Assembly (NCBI RefSeq): GCF_006337165.1
Contig: NZ_CP040896.1
Location: 1,302,001 to 1,366,000 of the forward strand
DNA from: Hymenobacter jejuensis
GTDB lineage: Bacteria > Bacteroidota > Bacteroidia > Cytophagales > Hymenobacteraceae
Reading direction: 5' to 3'
Length of the DNA stretch: 64,000 nucleotides
Position numbers and translations under genes: made by a program. The notes under the pieces are model-generated. The model saw only the letters and a list, made by a program, of their open reading frames with translations, had not been told where the DNA came from and did not search any database. This document shows positions 9,579 to 20,101 of the stretch, piece by piece (position 1 is the first letter of the stretch; every line of letters starts with the position of its first letter).

Positions 9579-10043
9579 ATGAGCGTATCCCAATTTGTAA
9601 TTGTTGGCATCCTGCTACTTGTCACAGGGTTGCTGTATCTGCTGGTAGCAAGCAGAGCACGCAGTGGTACGTATAAATTGGCCGCAGGCGTGGCGGTGGC
9701 GGCATCCCTCCTGCTCGTGTGGGGCAACCTGGCCGTCGGGTTCATTGGCAGCGAGGACAACCCGGCCAACCTGCTGTACGCCGGGGTGCTGGCCGTTGGG
9801 TTAATTGGGGCCATTGTGGCGAAGCTCCAGCCGCTGGGCATGTCAAAAGCAATGTTTGCCGCCGCGCTAACTCAGTTTGCATTTCCTTTTGTAGCCATGT
9901 CGATCTGGCGTCCCGAACTTAACATGGGTGTAGTGTTAGTAATTGTGCTAAACACTATCTTCTCCGGCCTGTGGGTGGCATCGGCGCTGCTGTTTCGCCA
10001 CGCCAGCGTTACCGGCGCAGTTGCAAACCAGCAACTGGCGTAA
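9579..10043 (+). CDS. Hypothetical membrane protein, tandem paralog
   Basis: 154 residues, four to five membrane helices, ATG at 9579 with an N-terminal helix beginning at residue 3. It aligns with the preceding protein over its full length (YLLVA, GVAVAASLLLVWGNLAVG, GSEDNPANLLY, PLGMSKAMFAAALT, LWVASALLFRHAS). The shared GSEDNPxNLLY loop between helices is the best-conserved part and is likely functional. Its role is unknown. A terminator follows at 10154. Confidence 0.72.
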   Translation: MSVSQFVIVGILLLVTGLLYLLVASRARSGTYKLAAGVAVAASLLLVWGNLAVGFIGSEDNPANLLYAGVLAVGLIGAIVAKLQPLGMSKAMFAAALTQFAFPFVAMSIWRPELNMGVVLVIVLNTIFSGLWVASALLFRHASVTGAVANQQLA

Positions 10044-10153
10044 TAAATGATAAATACAGACCGAATTAGTACTGTAACATGCTGGATTTGCTAATGCCTA
10101 ACCTACGTACAAGTAATTGATATACAGAATCTTATAAATTCATATAAACATCT

Positions 10154-10203
10154 AAAAAGCAGCATCCCGTAGCCGAAATGGTTATGGAATGCTGCTTTTT
10201 ATT
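10154..10203 (+). terminator. Rho-independent terminator
   Basis: 12-bp stem AAAAAGCAGCAT (10154-10165) with ATGCTGCTTTTT (10189-10200), loop ~23 bases, T-rich end. It closes the membrane-protein pair. Confidence 0.8.
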
Positions 10204-10325
10204 GCTGAAAAAGGATGCAACTAGCAGCAGTTTCCCGCTTTGCCACAAGCGTGTTCTTATTTAGTTTAGCTCAAAGCCAACAGTCGGTGAACACTGGTTC
10301 AACACATAATTTCTTATTGCAAATA

Positions 10326-11171
10326 ATGACAAGGAAAGAATTTGAAGAAGCTCTTGTAGCGAAGAACCTGGCTCACCATTTAGATAGCTTTGAGTCAGTA
10401 GTGCGTAATTGTATTAGGCTTCTTTTGACCTCTGAAGAGGAAGATTTAATGCCTTGTGGTAGTTCTAAAATAGGAGGTCAGCCGGATCTCCCTCCCTTTA
10501 TTACTTGGCCTACAGAAGCAAATGGAAATCCCTTATCGTTTATTGCACAACTCAACTTTTCTGAGCTCTCAAGATTAGACAAGGACCAGTTGTTGCCTAA
10601 AAGAGGAACGTTATACTTCTTTTATTCTGCAGAGCAGGAGGCGTGGGGGTTCGATATAAAAGATAAAGACAAGTTTAAAGTGATTTTCTATGACGGCGAT
10701 ACGGCGCAATTAAGCAGGGTAGAATATCCTGATGCGTTAGATAAATACAGTAAGTATACACCCTGTTTTGTAACTCCACAGCAGGAAATCAGCATTTTAC
10801 CATACTCCTATTTTGAGGAGCGAATGAAATTCTTATCTCGCGAAGAGGGCGATATCTATTGGGATATTATGAATGAAGGAGAGGTTAATAAAATATTGGG
10901 TTACGCTGACCCAATACAAAATGACATGGAACTGGAATGTGAGTTAGTAATCAATGGGCTGTACTGTGGTGACTCTTCAGGCTATGATGACCCAAGGGCT
11001 AAAGGGCTTGAGCCAAATGCCATCAATTGGCGCCTTCTGCTGCAAGTAGACAGCAACGAAGACTGCGAAATGATGTGGGGAGACTCAGGGCGACTTTATT
11101 TTTGGATTAGAGAAGAGGATTTAAGAGCACGCAACTTTGATAAAAGTTGGTTTATTCTTCAGAGCTACTGA
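10326..11171 (+). CDS. YwqG-family (DUF1963) protein
   Basis: 281 residues from ATG 10326. The DUF1963 pattern is clear: GGQPDLPP near 53, the LSFIAQLNFSEL strand, GTLYFFYSAEQ, a late SGYDDPRA loop and the closing MMWGDSGRLYFWIREEDL. The family's biochemical role is unknown. The open frame extends 37 codons upstream, but that stretch overlaps the preceding terminator region and lacks homology. The gene is visibly AT-rich compared with its neighbours (for example 24 G/C in the 60 bases from 10381), which suggests recent acquisition. Confidence 0.85.
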   Translation: MTRKEFEEALVAKNLAHHLDSFESVVRNCIRLLLTSEEEDLMPCGSSKIGGQPDLPPFITWPTEANGNPLSFIAQLNFSELSRLDKDQLLPKRGTLYFFYSAEQEAWGFDIKDKDKFKVIFYDGDTAQLSRVEYPDALDKYSKYTPCFVTPQQEISILPYSYFEERMKFLSREEGDIYWDIMNEGEVNKILGYADPIQNDMELECELVINGLYCGDSSGYDDPRAKGLEPNAINWRLLLQVDSNEDCEMMWGDSGRLYFWIREEDLRARNFDKSWFILQSY

Positions 11172-11326
11172 TTTTAGTCACGGGCACCAACAGACTTTTT
11201 GACACTCTAATTTGTGCGAATACCAATAAATTAGGCCAAAACGTCAGGGAAAGCTCTTCTGCACCCCGTTTGCTATATACCGCGTAGAACTTCTTACCCG
11301 AAGCCCTTACTCAGACTATAGTAACC

Positions 11327-13945
<2,619 letters not shown>

Positions 13946-13966
13946 GAATTGCTTGATTTAGCATGT

Positions 13967-14007
13967 AAAAGCCCCGTTGGCAATCAGTATGCCGACGGGG
14001 CTTTTTT
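13967..14007 (+). terminator. Rho-independent terminator of clpB
   Basis: 15-bp stem with one G-T wobble (AAAAGCCCCGTTGGC with GCCGACGGGGCTTTT) and six T at the end. Its right half (13989-14004) reappears with one change after the PBP gene at 17774-17789. Confidence 0.9.
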
Positions 14008-14020
14008 GTAAACCTGACTT

Positions 14021-14197
14021 ATGCATATGCCGCATCCTCCCGTCCAGACCACAGCCGAAATTATTGCCCATCTTCAGGAGCAGTAAGCCCAAGGCCGGTC
14101 AGTGAAGGTGTTGACTCCCGCTAGTTTATCGCGCCTTGTCGAGCCACACATTCTACGCGAAGTCGCCTATTTCCCGCTTGAAGTTTCGCTCTCCTGA
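14021..14197 (+). pseudogene. Possible decayed short ORF
   Basis: Starting at ATG 14021, 58 codons are open except for one in-frame TAA at 14084-14086, ending in TGA at 14195. The codon choice looks coding-like on both sides of the stop (TTAEIIAHLQEQ, then ASLSRLVEPHILREVAYF). I recognise no family. It could equally be chance in a non-coding spacer. Confidence 0.2.
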
Positions 14198-14577
14198 TTA
14201 CAATCTATGCCAAGTCGAAAGCGAAAGTACTTTGGCTTCAAATCGCCGCTGCATTGCTGGTGGTAGCAGCGCGCCGGCTGGATATTAGTTGATAGTGTCG
14301 ACACCTAACATCAGAGGCACAAGCCGCCAGGAAAACGCCGGTTTTTATTATAATAATGCTAATCTCTTCTGACCTAGAGGGTTTTAAAACCGGGGCTTAG
14401 CCGAGAATAGCTTATACTGAAGCTTTCGACTAATACAAGGTCCATATTTAGCTATGTATTCGCGTAAAAATTCTACTATATCGGCTTATATTCAGTATAT
14501 TATAGTAGTTTTTTGCCTACCGAAAAGCGTGTTTATTTCTCAGTATCATTGCTTGTCTTCCATTCCTTTTGTGGCCT
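14198..14577. other. AT-rich non-coding stretch before the PBP gene
   Basis: No ORF is supported. It contains a perfect 10-base palindrome GTGTCGACAC near 14285 and a 12-base palindrome GGTTTTAAAACC at 14380-14391. The strong promoter at 14578 follows. Confidence 0.5.
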
Positions 14578-14606
14578 TTTGAGCGTTTAGTGTGTAAGTA
14601 AATTTG
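14578..14606 (+). promoter_or_regulatory. Bacteroidota-type promoter of the large PBP gene
   Basis: -33 TTTG (14578-14581), a 17-base spacer and -7 TAAATTTG (14599-14606): an excellent match to the family consensus. Transcription should begin near 14612, so a TTG at 14604 cannot be the start codon of the gene. Confidence 0.75.
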
Positions 14607-14645
14607 CAGGTTGTCTCTGATTTTTTATCTCTTGATAATACAATT

Positions 14646-17600
14646 GTGGCACTCATCAAATATCTCCGCACTTCTGAGGACAGGAAAGCGCAGACACGGG
14701 GGTCCGCGTTTAAGTGGATTTTGTTAGTAACGCTGTTCCTCGGTACCGTTGCCCTGCTTGCTGCCGTGGCATATGAAATGCAGGTTTCTAAGTTCCAGGC
14801 GCAGCAAATTTCGCGCTATGCGGCTATGCTGAGCTATAGCCTAAAGGCTGGCCCGAGCGATGCGGTCGTTTATCCGAGGGGCGGCCCCTTCGACAAACGC
14901 CTAGGCTACTCACAGCTGCCGCAGCTGCTGAACCGGCTCCGGGCACGCGGTATGAAGATTGAATCCCAGACGCGCTTCTCCCCTTCCTTGGTTGAATACG
15001 CGTCCCGCGGCTTCTTTACGCCGTACCGCGAGAAGCTACAGGCCGGGCTGAAGATTGCCGACTGCCAGGGCGAATCTGTCTATCAGTTTCCCTATCCCAA
15101 ACGCGTCTATGCCAGTTTTGACACGGTACCGCCCCTCATTGTTCAGTCCCTGCTGTTTGTAGAAAACCGGAAGTTGCTGGATCCGGCCAAGCCCTACATG
15201 AACCCGGCCGTCGATTGGGTGCGTTTTGCCCGGGCTGTCCTGCACGAGGCTGCTAAATCCGTTGGTCTGAGTTACCAGCGGATGGGTGGCAGCACTTTGG
15301 CCACCCAGATTGAGAAGTATCGTCATTCGCCACGGGGCTTTACCACTAACCGGGGCGAGAAGCTGCGGCAAATGGTTTCGGCCAGCGTGCGTGCCTATCA
15401 GGGTGGGCCGAAAACGCTCCCGGCACGGCGGCAACTGGTGCTTACGTACCTCAACTCCGTGCCCCTGGGTGCAGCCGCGGGGTACGGAGAAGTACATGGC
15501 ATTGGCGACGGGTTGTGGGTTTGGTTTGGGGAGGATATTAACCATGTGAACCAACTGTTGCGCCTACCTAAAGCCAAGGGTGATACGCTATCGGCACAGG
15601 GCCTTGCGCTACGCCAAGTGGTATCCCTTATGATTGCCCAGCGCCGACCGTATTATTATCTGAGGCCTGAAGGGAGGGCCCAACTGAGTGCGCTGACGGG
15701 AAGCTACCTGCGCCTGATGGCGCAAAGCGGCTACATCAGTGCTGCGCTGCGCGATGCGAGCCTTTCCCGCGAGGTGACCTTCCGTGACTTCAGCAAGAAC
15801 CCGCCCGTGATTCCAAAGGAGATAGATAAGGGCATTCTCATGGTCCGCACGCATCTTTCGGAGTTGCTGGATGTACCGTTGTACGACCTAGACCGGTTTG
15901 ATCTTGCCGTTACCACTACCCTGCAAAAAGACCTGCAGAAGCAGGTTAGCGCTTATCTGGATCGGCTGAGCGATCCCGAATTCGCTGGCACCACCGGCCT
16001 CTTTGGGGAGCACCTGTTAACCCCCAATCATACCCGGCAGATGCGCTACAGTTTTATCCTGTACGAAAGCACACCGCAGGGGAATATGGTACGCGTTCAG
16101 GCGGACAACACGGATCAGCCTTTCGATATTAACGAAGGAAGCAAGCTGGAATTGGGTTCTACGGCCAAGCTGCGGGTGTTTGTCCAATATCTGGAAGTGA
16201 TCGCTGAAATTCATAAACGCTACGTCAATCAGCCTCCAAGTGCTTTGCTCAAGGCCCTGAGCAAGCCGCAGGATAACCTGAGCCGCTGGGTGCTGGAGTA
16301 CATGATCAGAGAGAAAGACACTAGTCTGCCGGCACTTCTGCAGGCAGCCACGGAGCGTCGTTACTCAGCCAGCCCGTGGGAGGTCTTCTTCACGGGCGGC
16401 GGTATGCACACTTTCCACAACTTCCAAAGCCAAGACAACCGCAGCAATCCTACGGTGCGTGAAGCTTTGCTCAGATCTATCAACCTGCCATTTATTCGTC
16501 TGATGCGGGATTTGGTACGCTACAGCACCTACCAGACGGCCGGCAGCACGGTGGAGCTCTTTGCAAACGACCGCGACCCGCGCCGTCGGGTATACCTGGC
16601 TCGGTTTGCTGACCGCGAAGGAAGAATGTACTTACGGCGCTTCTGGCACAAGTACGACCATAAGTCCCCGGATGAGCGCCTGAACATACTCCTCCGTGGC
16701 CTGCGGCAAAATCCGGTAAGGCTAGCGGCCGTGCACCGCTACCTGTACCCCGAAACGGATTCTGTCAGTTTCGCGAAGTTGCTGCATGAGCGCTTGCCCT
16801 ATGCCCGACTCACGGACCACAGAATTATGGAACTGTACCATAGATATGGTCCCGAGGCCTATACCCTATCGGATCAGGGTTACATCGCCGGCGTCCATCC
16901 GCTCGAGCTATGGCTCTTAGACTATCTGCGGAAGCACCCTGAAGCGCGCTGGACCGAAGTGGTGGAAGCCAGCCAAAACCAACGCCAGCAAGTATATGCC
17001 TGGCTCTTGCGCACGCAGTATAAGCACGCCCGCGATTCCCGTATTCGAACCATGCTGGAGTTGGATGCTTTCGAAGACATCCAGCAAAGGTGGAAAAGGC
17101 TTGGCTATCCCTTCAATCACTTAGTGCCTTCTTATGCTACCGCTCTGGGCTCCTCCGGCGATCGCCCGGCGGCGCTGGCAGAACTGATGGGGATTATCAT
17201 CAACAAAGGGGTGCGTCAGCAAAAGGTTCGTATCGAACAACTGCACTTCGCTGCCAATACTCCCTACGAAACCATCGTCAAGCTGTCGCCCGTGGCAGGA
17301 CAGCAGGTGATGATTCCGGAAGTAGCTGCCGCCGTGCAGGAGGCGTTGTCAGGGGTAGTGGAAACCGGAACGGCGCGCCGCCTGAAGGGGAGCTTCAGCG
17401 ACGTCAATGGTGATACGCTGCCAATGGGAGGCAAGACCGGTACCGGGGATAACCGCTTAGTTACGGTGAACGCCGGCGGGCAACGCTTAACCTCCCGCGC
17501 TGTCAACCGCACGGCCACCTTTGTGTTCTTCCTCGGCGAGAACCACTTCGGTACCCTGACTGCCTTTGTGCCTGGGCGCGATGCGGCCGACTACAGCTTC

Positions 17601-17759
17601 ACCTCTGCTCTGCCCATCCAAGTGCTGCTGGGCATGGCCCCGATCCTGCAGCCATATTTGGTATCAGGCAGCGAGACCCTGGAGCATGATAAGGAAGTTG
17701 TTCGTTCGGTGCAGGCGGATGCAGAGCAACCGCAGTCTGCAGCTGTAGCACCACGATAA
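14646..17759 (+). CDS. Large class A penicillin-binding protein (transglycosylase/transpeptidase)
   Basis: 1,037 residues. The start is taken as GTG 14646, since the upstream in-frame TTG (14604) lies inside the -7 box. After a cytoplasmic lead, a membrane helix spans ~25-47. A GT51 glycosyltransferase follows: catalytic Glu in FVENRK (~170, with Asn where ED is usual), GGSTLATQIEK (~213) and YLNSVPLG. The transpeptidase has GSTAK (~503), SIN (~610) and GGKTGTGDNR (KTG ~930). About 300 residues separate SxN from KTG, far more than in ordinary PBP1 proteins, including a charged insert (~640-850) I do not recognise. It polymerises and cross-links peptidoglycan by family. From memory, similar ~1,000-residue forms are commoner in Proteobacteria, so transfer is possible. 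Confidence 0.85.
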   Translation: MALIKYLRTSEDRKAQTRGSAFKWILLVTLFLGTVALLAAVAYEMQVSKFQAQQISRYAAMLSYSLKAGPSDAVVYPRGGPFDKRLGYSQLPQLLNRLRARGMKIESQTRFSPSLVEYASRGFFTPYREKLQAGLKIADCQGESVYQFPYPKRVYASFDTVPPLIVQSLLFVENRKLLDPAKPYMNPAVDWVRFARAVLHEAAKSVGLSYQRMGGSTLATQIEKYRHSPRGFTTNRGEKLRQMVSASVRAYQGGPKTLPARRQLVLTYLNSVPLGAAAGYGEVHGIGDGLWVWFGEDINHVNQLLRLPKAKGDTLSAQGLALRQVVSLMIAQRRPYYYLRPEGRAQLSALTGSYLRLMAQSGYISAALRDASLSREVTFRDFSKNPPVIPKEIDKGILMVRTHLSELLDVPLYDLDRFDLAVTTTLQKDLQKQVSAYLDRLSDPEFAGTTGLFGEHLLTPNHTRQMRYSFILYESTPQGNMVRVQADNTDQPFDINEGSKLELGSTAKLRVFVQYLEVIAEIHKRYVNQPPSALLKALSKPQDNLSRWVLEYMIREKDTSLPALLQAATERRYSASPWEVFFTGGGMHTFHNFQSQDNRSNPTVREALLRSINLPFIRLMRDLVRYSTYQTAGSTVELFANDRDPRRRVYLARFADREGRMYLRRFWHKYDHKSPDERLNILLRGLRQNPVRLAAVHRYLYPETDSVSFAKLLHERLPYARLTDHRIMELYHRYGPEAYTLSDQGYIAGVHPLELWLLDYLRKHPEARWTEVVEASQNQRQQVYAWLLRTQYKHARDSRIRTMLELDAFEDIQQRWKRLGYPFNHLVPSYATALGSSGDRPAALAELMGIIINKGVRQQKVRIEQLHFAANTPYETIVKLSPVAGQQVMIPEVAAAVQEALSGVVETGTARRLKGSFSDVNGDTLPMGGKTGTGDNRLVTVNAGGQRLTSRAVNRTATFVFFLGENHFGTLTAFVPGRDAADYSFTSALPIQVLLGMAPILQPYLVSGSETLEHDKEVVRSVQADAEQPQSAAVAPR

Positions 17760-18164
17760 GCCCTGCCGACGCAATGCCGACGGAGCTTTATGGTTATTCA
17801 AATTTTTGCTTACTCAAAATCTGGCCGTTTTGTGCTTCTAATGTCGTTGATTCTGTTTTGCAGGCTGGAGTAATGATCTGTGCTTAGACTGCTACATGTG
17901 AGCTTGTTAGCGCTGCTGTGCTGATTAACATTTTGTGAACAAAGGACATAACCGTGAGTTGTCATTTCAGATACTATGCTACTCGTCGCGACGCTTAATG
18001 CAGCACGGCATCTACCCTGTATAATGTCTGATCGAGAAGCGTCCGCTTTAGCTAAAATTTTACACCTGATCCCAAGGGAATAATTGGGGCGATGCTCAAT
18101 CTCTTCGGAGCGCAGGTGCGTATAGCTATACCATTGATTATTTGTCACTTAAAGTCTATTGCGT
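17760..18164. other. Intergenic region after the PBP gene
   Basis: 405 bases with no supported gene. It begins with a weak terminator-like hairpin (17758-17790) whose right side matches the clpB terminator. The short palindrome TATAGCTATA lies near 18121. A 112-codon minus-strand frame here does not look like protein. Confidence 0.5.
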
Positions 18165-19169
18165 ATGCTCCACTTACTTACCTCCCGCCCAACAGGCTTG
18201 GCGGCCTTATCTCGTGTTGTTCGATTAGCTCCCTTGGCATTCGGGTTGCTGTTCTGGCTTTCCGGATGCTCCGAAGATGGTACCATACCCAACCCGTTTT
18301 CGCCCACCAAAATCACCGTTGCGCAGGCCGGCATATCGCCCGAAGGCGTGCAGTACGACGAGCTGAACCGCCAGTTTTTGGTAAGCTCTCGCACCAAAGG
18401 GCAAATCGGAGCCGTGGAAGACGATGGCACGTACACAGTATTTGCCGACGATTCGCGGCTGGTTTCGACGATTGGGCTGAACCTCGATGTTGCCCGGCAC
18501 CGCCTGCTGGCGGCCGTGTCGGATATTGGCGTTAACCCCACGCGCACGAGCCCGGCCACAGCGCGTAAACTGGCCGCCGTCGCTATTTTCAACTCCGACA
18601 ACGGCAACTTAGTCAACTACATTGATCTTGGCGCTCTGCGGCCCAGCCTTGCTCACTTTGCCAACGATATTGCCGTGGATGCCGACGGCAATGCCTACAT
18701 AACCGATAGCCTTTCCCCCATCATCTATAAAGTTGACAAACAGGGCAAAGCCTCTGTTTTCCTGGAAAATGCGCAACTGAGCGGTGGCGCAGGCTTTGGC
18801 CTGAACGGCATTGTGTACCACCCAGGGGGCTACCTGCTGACGGCCAAAAGCAGCGACGGCACGCTGTACAAAGTACCCCTTAACAATCCCGAAAGCTTCA
18901 CGACCGTGGCTACCAGCCAAAGCTTAGTAGGTGCTGATGGCTTGCTGCTACAAAACGCTCAAACACTGTTGGTTGTGTCTGGAAGCCAAAGCACGGTGTT
19001 TCGCCTCAACAGCAGCGATTCCTGGGCCTCTACTCAGGTCACGGGCACCTTCGCTACGGGCGCAACCAGCCCGACTACCATTACCCGGCGCCTCCTGACG
19101 GATGCGTATGTGCTCTATCCTTACCAGGCCACGGCCCCGCAATTCGAAATCGCGAAGGTGCGTTTTTAA
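18165..19169 (+). CDS. Lipoprotein with SMP-30/NHL-like beta-propeller
   Basis: 334 residues from ATG 18165. The N-terminus is a lipoprotein signal with lipobox LSGC (Cys ~36), so it is membrane-anchored. The remainder has repeated propeller strands typical of SMP-30/gluconolactonase-like and NHL proteins: SPEGVQYDELNRQFLVSS, FANDIAVDADGNAYITDS, FGLNGIVYHPGGYLL and VGADGLLL. No metal-site set for a lactonase is clear, so a binding or scaffold role is as likely as an enzyme. It stands alone, followed by a very long hairpin at 19241. Confidence 0.75.
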   Translation: MLHLLTSRPTGLAALSRVVRLAPLAFGLLFWLSGCSEDGTIPNPFSPTKITVAQAGISPEGVQYDELNRQFLVSSRTKGQIGAVEDDGTYTVFADDSRLVSTIGLNLDVARHRLLAAVSDIGVNPTRTSPATARKLAAVAIFNSDNGNLVNYIDLGALRPSLAHFANDIAVDADGNAYITDSLSPIIYKVDKQGKASVFLENAQLSGGAGFGLNGIVYHPGGYLLTAKSSDGTLYKVPLNNPESFTTVATSQSLVGADGLLLQNAQTLLVVSGSQSTVFRLNSSDSWASTQVTGTFATGATSPTTITRRLLTDAYVLYPYQATAPQFEIAKVRF

Positions 19170-19240
19170 GACATTACTGGAAGTGCTGGAGCAATGAGGC
19201 ACCTTTGTAGCCATTGTCCTAGCTGTTTCATAACACATTC

Positions 19241-19298
19241 ATTATCAATACAATAGCCCCGGAAACCATGCTGTTACCGGGGCTATTGTATTGATAAT
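19241..19298 (+). terminator. Very long hairpin (22-bp perfect stem) after the lipoprotein gene
   Basis: Arms at 19241-19262 and 19277-19298 are perfectly complementary (22 bp, with an inner CCCCGG/CCGGGG core). Pairing continues inward for four more pairs past one mismatch, leaving a loop of about six bases. There is no separate T run; the A/T-rich outer arms supply the U-rich end. Confidence 0.7.
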
Positions 19299-19386
19299 CA
19301 TTAGCTTAATTGAGGTTTCGAATTCAGAATAGAAGTCTATTAGGTCTTGCTTAGACGCAATTCCGACCTAGTTTCGCACTCTTGGC

Positions 19387-19394
19387 TAGATTTG
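19387..19394 (+). promoter_or_regulatory. Candidate -7 element for the HupE-like gene
   Basis: TAGATTTG lies only four bases before the ATG at 19399. If used, the transcript would be almost leaderless; no -33 box is clear. Confidence 0.35.
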
Positions 19395-19398
19395 CCGC

Positions 19399-20013
19399 AT
19401 GTCCGCTTTCCAGACTTACCTCAAGCTCGGCTTCTTCCACATTTTCAACCTGCAGGCCTACGATCACCTCGTATTTCTGCTGGCGTTGTGCGCGCCGTAC
19501 GTGCTGGCCGATTGGCGGCGGGTAGTGGCGCTGGTGACCAGCTTCACCGTGGGCCATTCCATCACGCTGGCGCTGGCTACGCTGGGCTTTGTACAGTACA
19601 GCCCCAAGCTGATTGAAATTCTGATTCCGATTACCATTCTGCTGACTTGCTTGGTGAACTTGCTGCAAGCCGGGTCGGGGCAGGGCCGCAGTCAGATTCC
19701 CCGCCGCAAACCGCTTCCCCTCGTCCTGACGGTGCCCAACGTGCTGGCGGCCGTTTTCGGGTTGGTGCACGGGCTGGGCTTCTCGAGTTACCTGCGCGAA
19801 TTGCTGGGCCGCAACAGCCGCCCGGTGACAGAGTTGCTGGCTTTTAACCTCGGAGTGGAACTTGGTCAGCTACTGATTGTTAGCCTGATTCTGGCGCTGG
19901 GCTTTGTGGTGCTGCGCGGATTTCGGACCAACCGCCGCGACTGGATCTTGGTTACGAGTGGAGCGGCTGCGGGCATTGCGACGGTGCTGCTGCTCCAAAA
20001 CAGCAGCAGTTAA
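19399..20013 (+). CDS. HupE/UreJ-family membrane protein
   Basis: 204 residues with six to seven membrane helices. The opening block (FNLQAYDHLVFLLALCAPY) and the histidine motifs FTVGHSITLALA and GLVHGLGFSSYL match the HupE/UreJ_2 family, whose members are linked to nickel or hydrogenase/urease functions in Proteobacteria; in Bacteroidota the role is unassigned and no hydrogenase or urease genes are near. The His residues in helices could bind metal. It is followed 88 bases on by the M1 peptidase gene, which has its own promoter-like sequence. Confidence 0.82.
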   Translation: MSAFQTYLKLGFFHIFNLQAYDHLVFLLALCAPYVLADWRRVVALVTSFTVGHSITLALATLGFVQYSPKLIEILIPITILLTCLVNLLQAGSGQGRSQIPRRKPLPLVLTVPNVLAAVFGLVHGLGFSSYLRELLGRNSRPVTELLAFNLGVELGQLLIVSLILALGFVVLRGFRTNRRDWILVTSGAAAGIATVLLLQNSSS

Positions 20014-20058
20014 GCCCGACACTTGTCTTTTTGCCACGGGTTAGCGGCATACTTTGTT

Positions 20059-20066
20059 TAGATTTG
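20059..20066 (+). promoter_or_regulatory. Candidate -7 element for the M1 peptidase
   Basis: TAGATTTG lies 35 bases before the ATG, with a TTTG at 20030-20033 (25-base spacer, somewhat long). A variant TACTTTG at 20050 has a 16-base spacer to the same TTTG. Confidence 0.45.
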
Positions 20067-20101
20067 CTTTATCTACTTCTGCTTCACGTTTCGCTGTTTT
20101 C

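Noticed and set aside
17810..18148. 112-codon minus-strand frame after the PBP gene
   Set aside because: Residue make-up and lack of periodic codon bias suggest non-coding DNA; no family is recognised.
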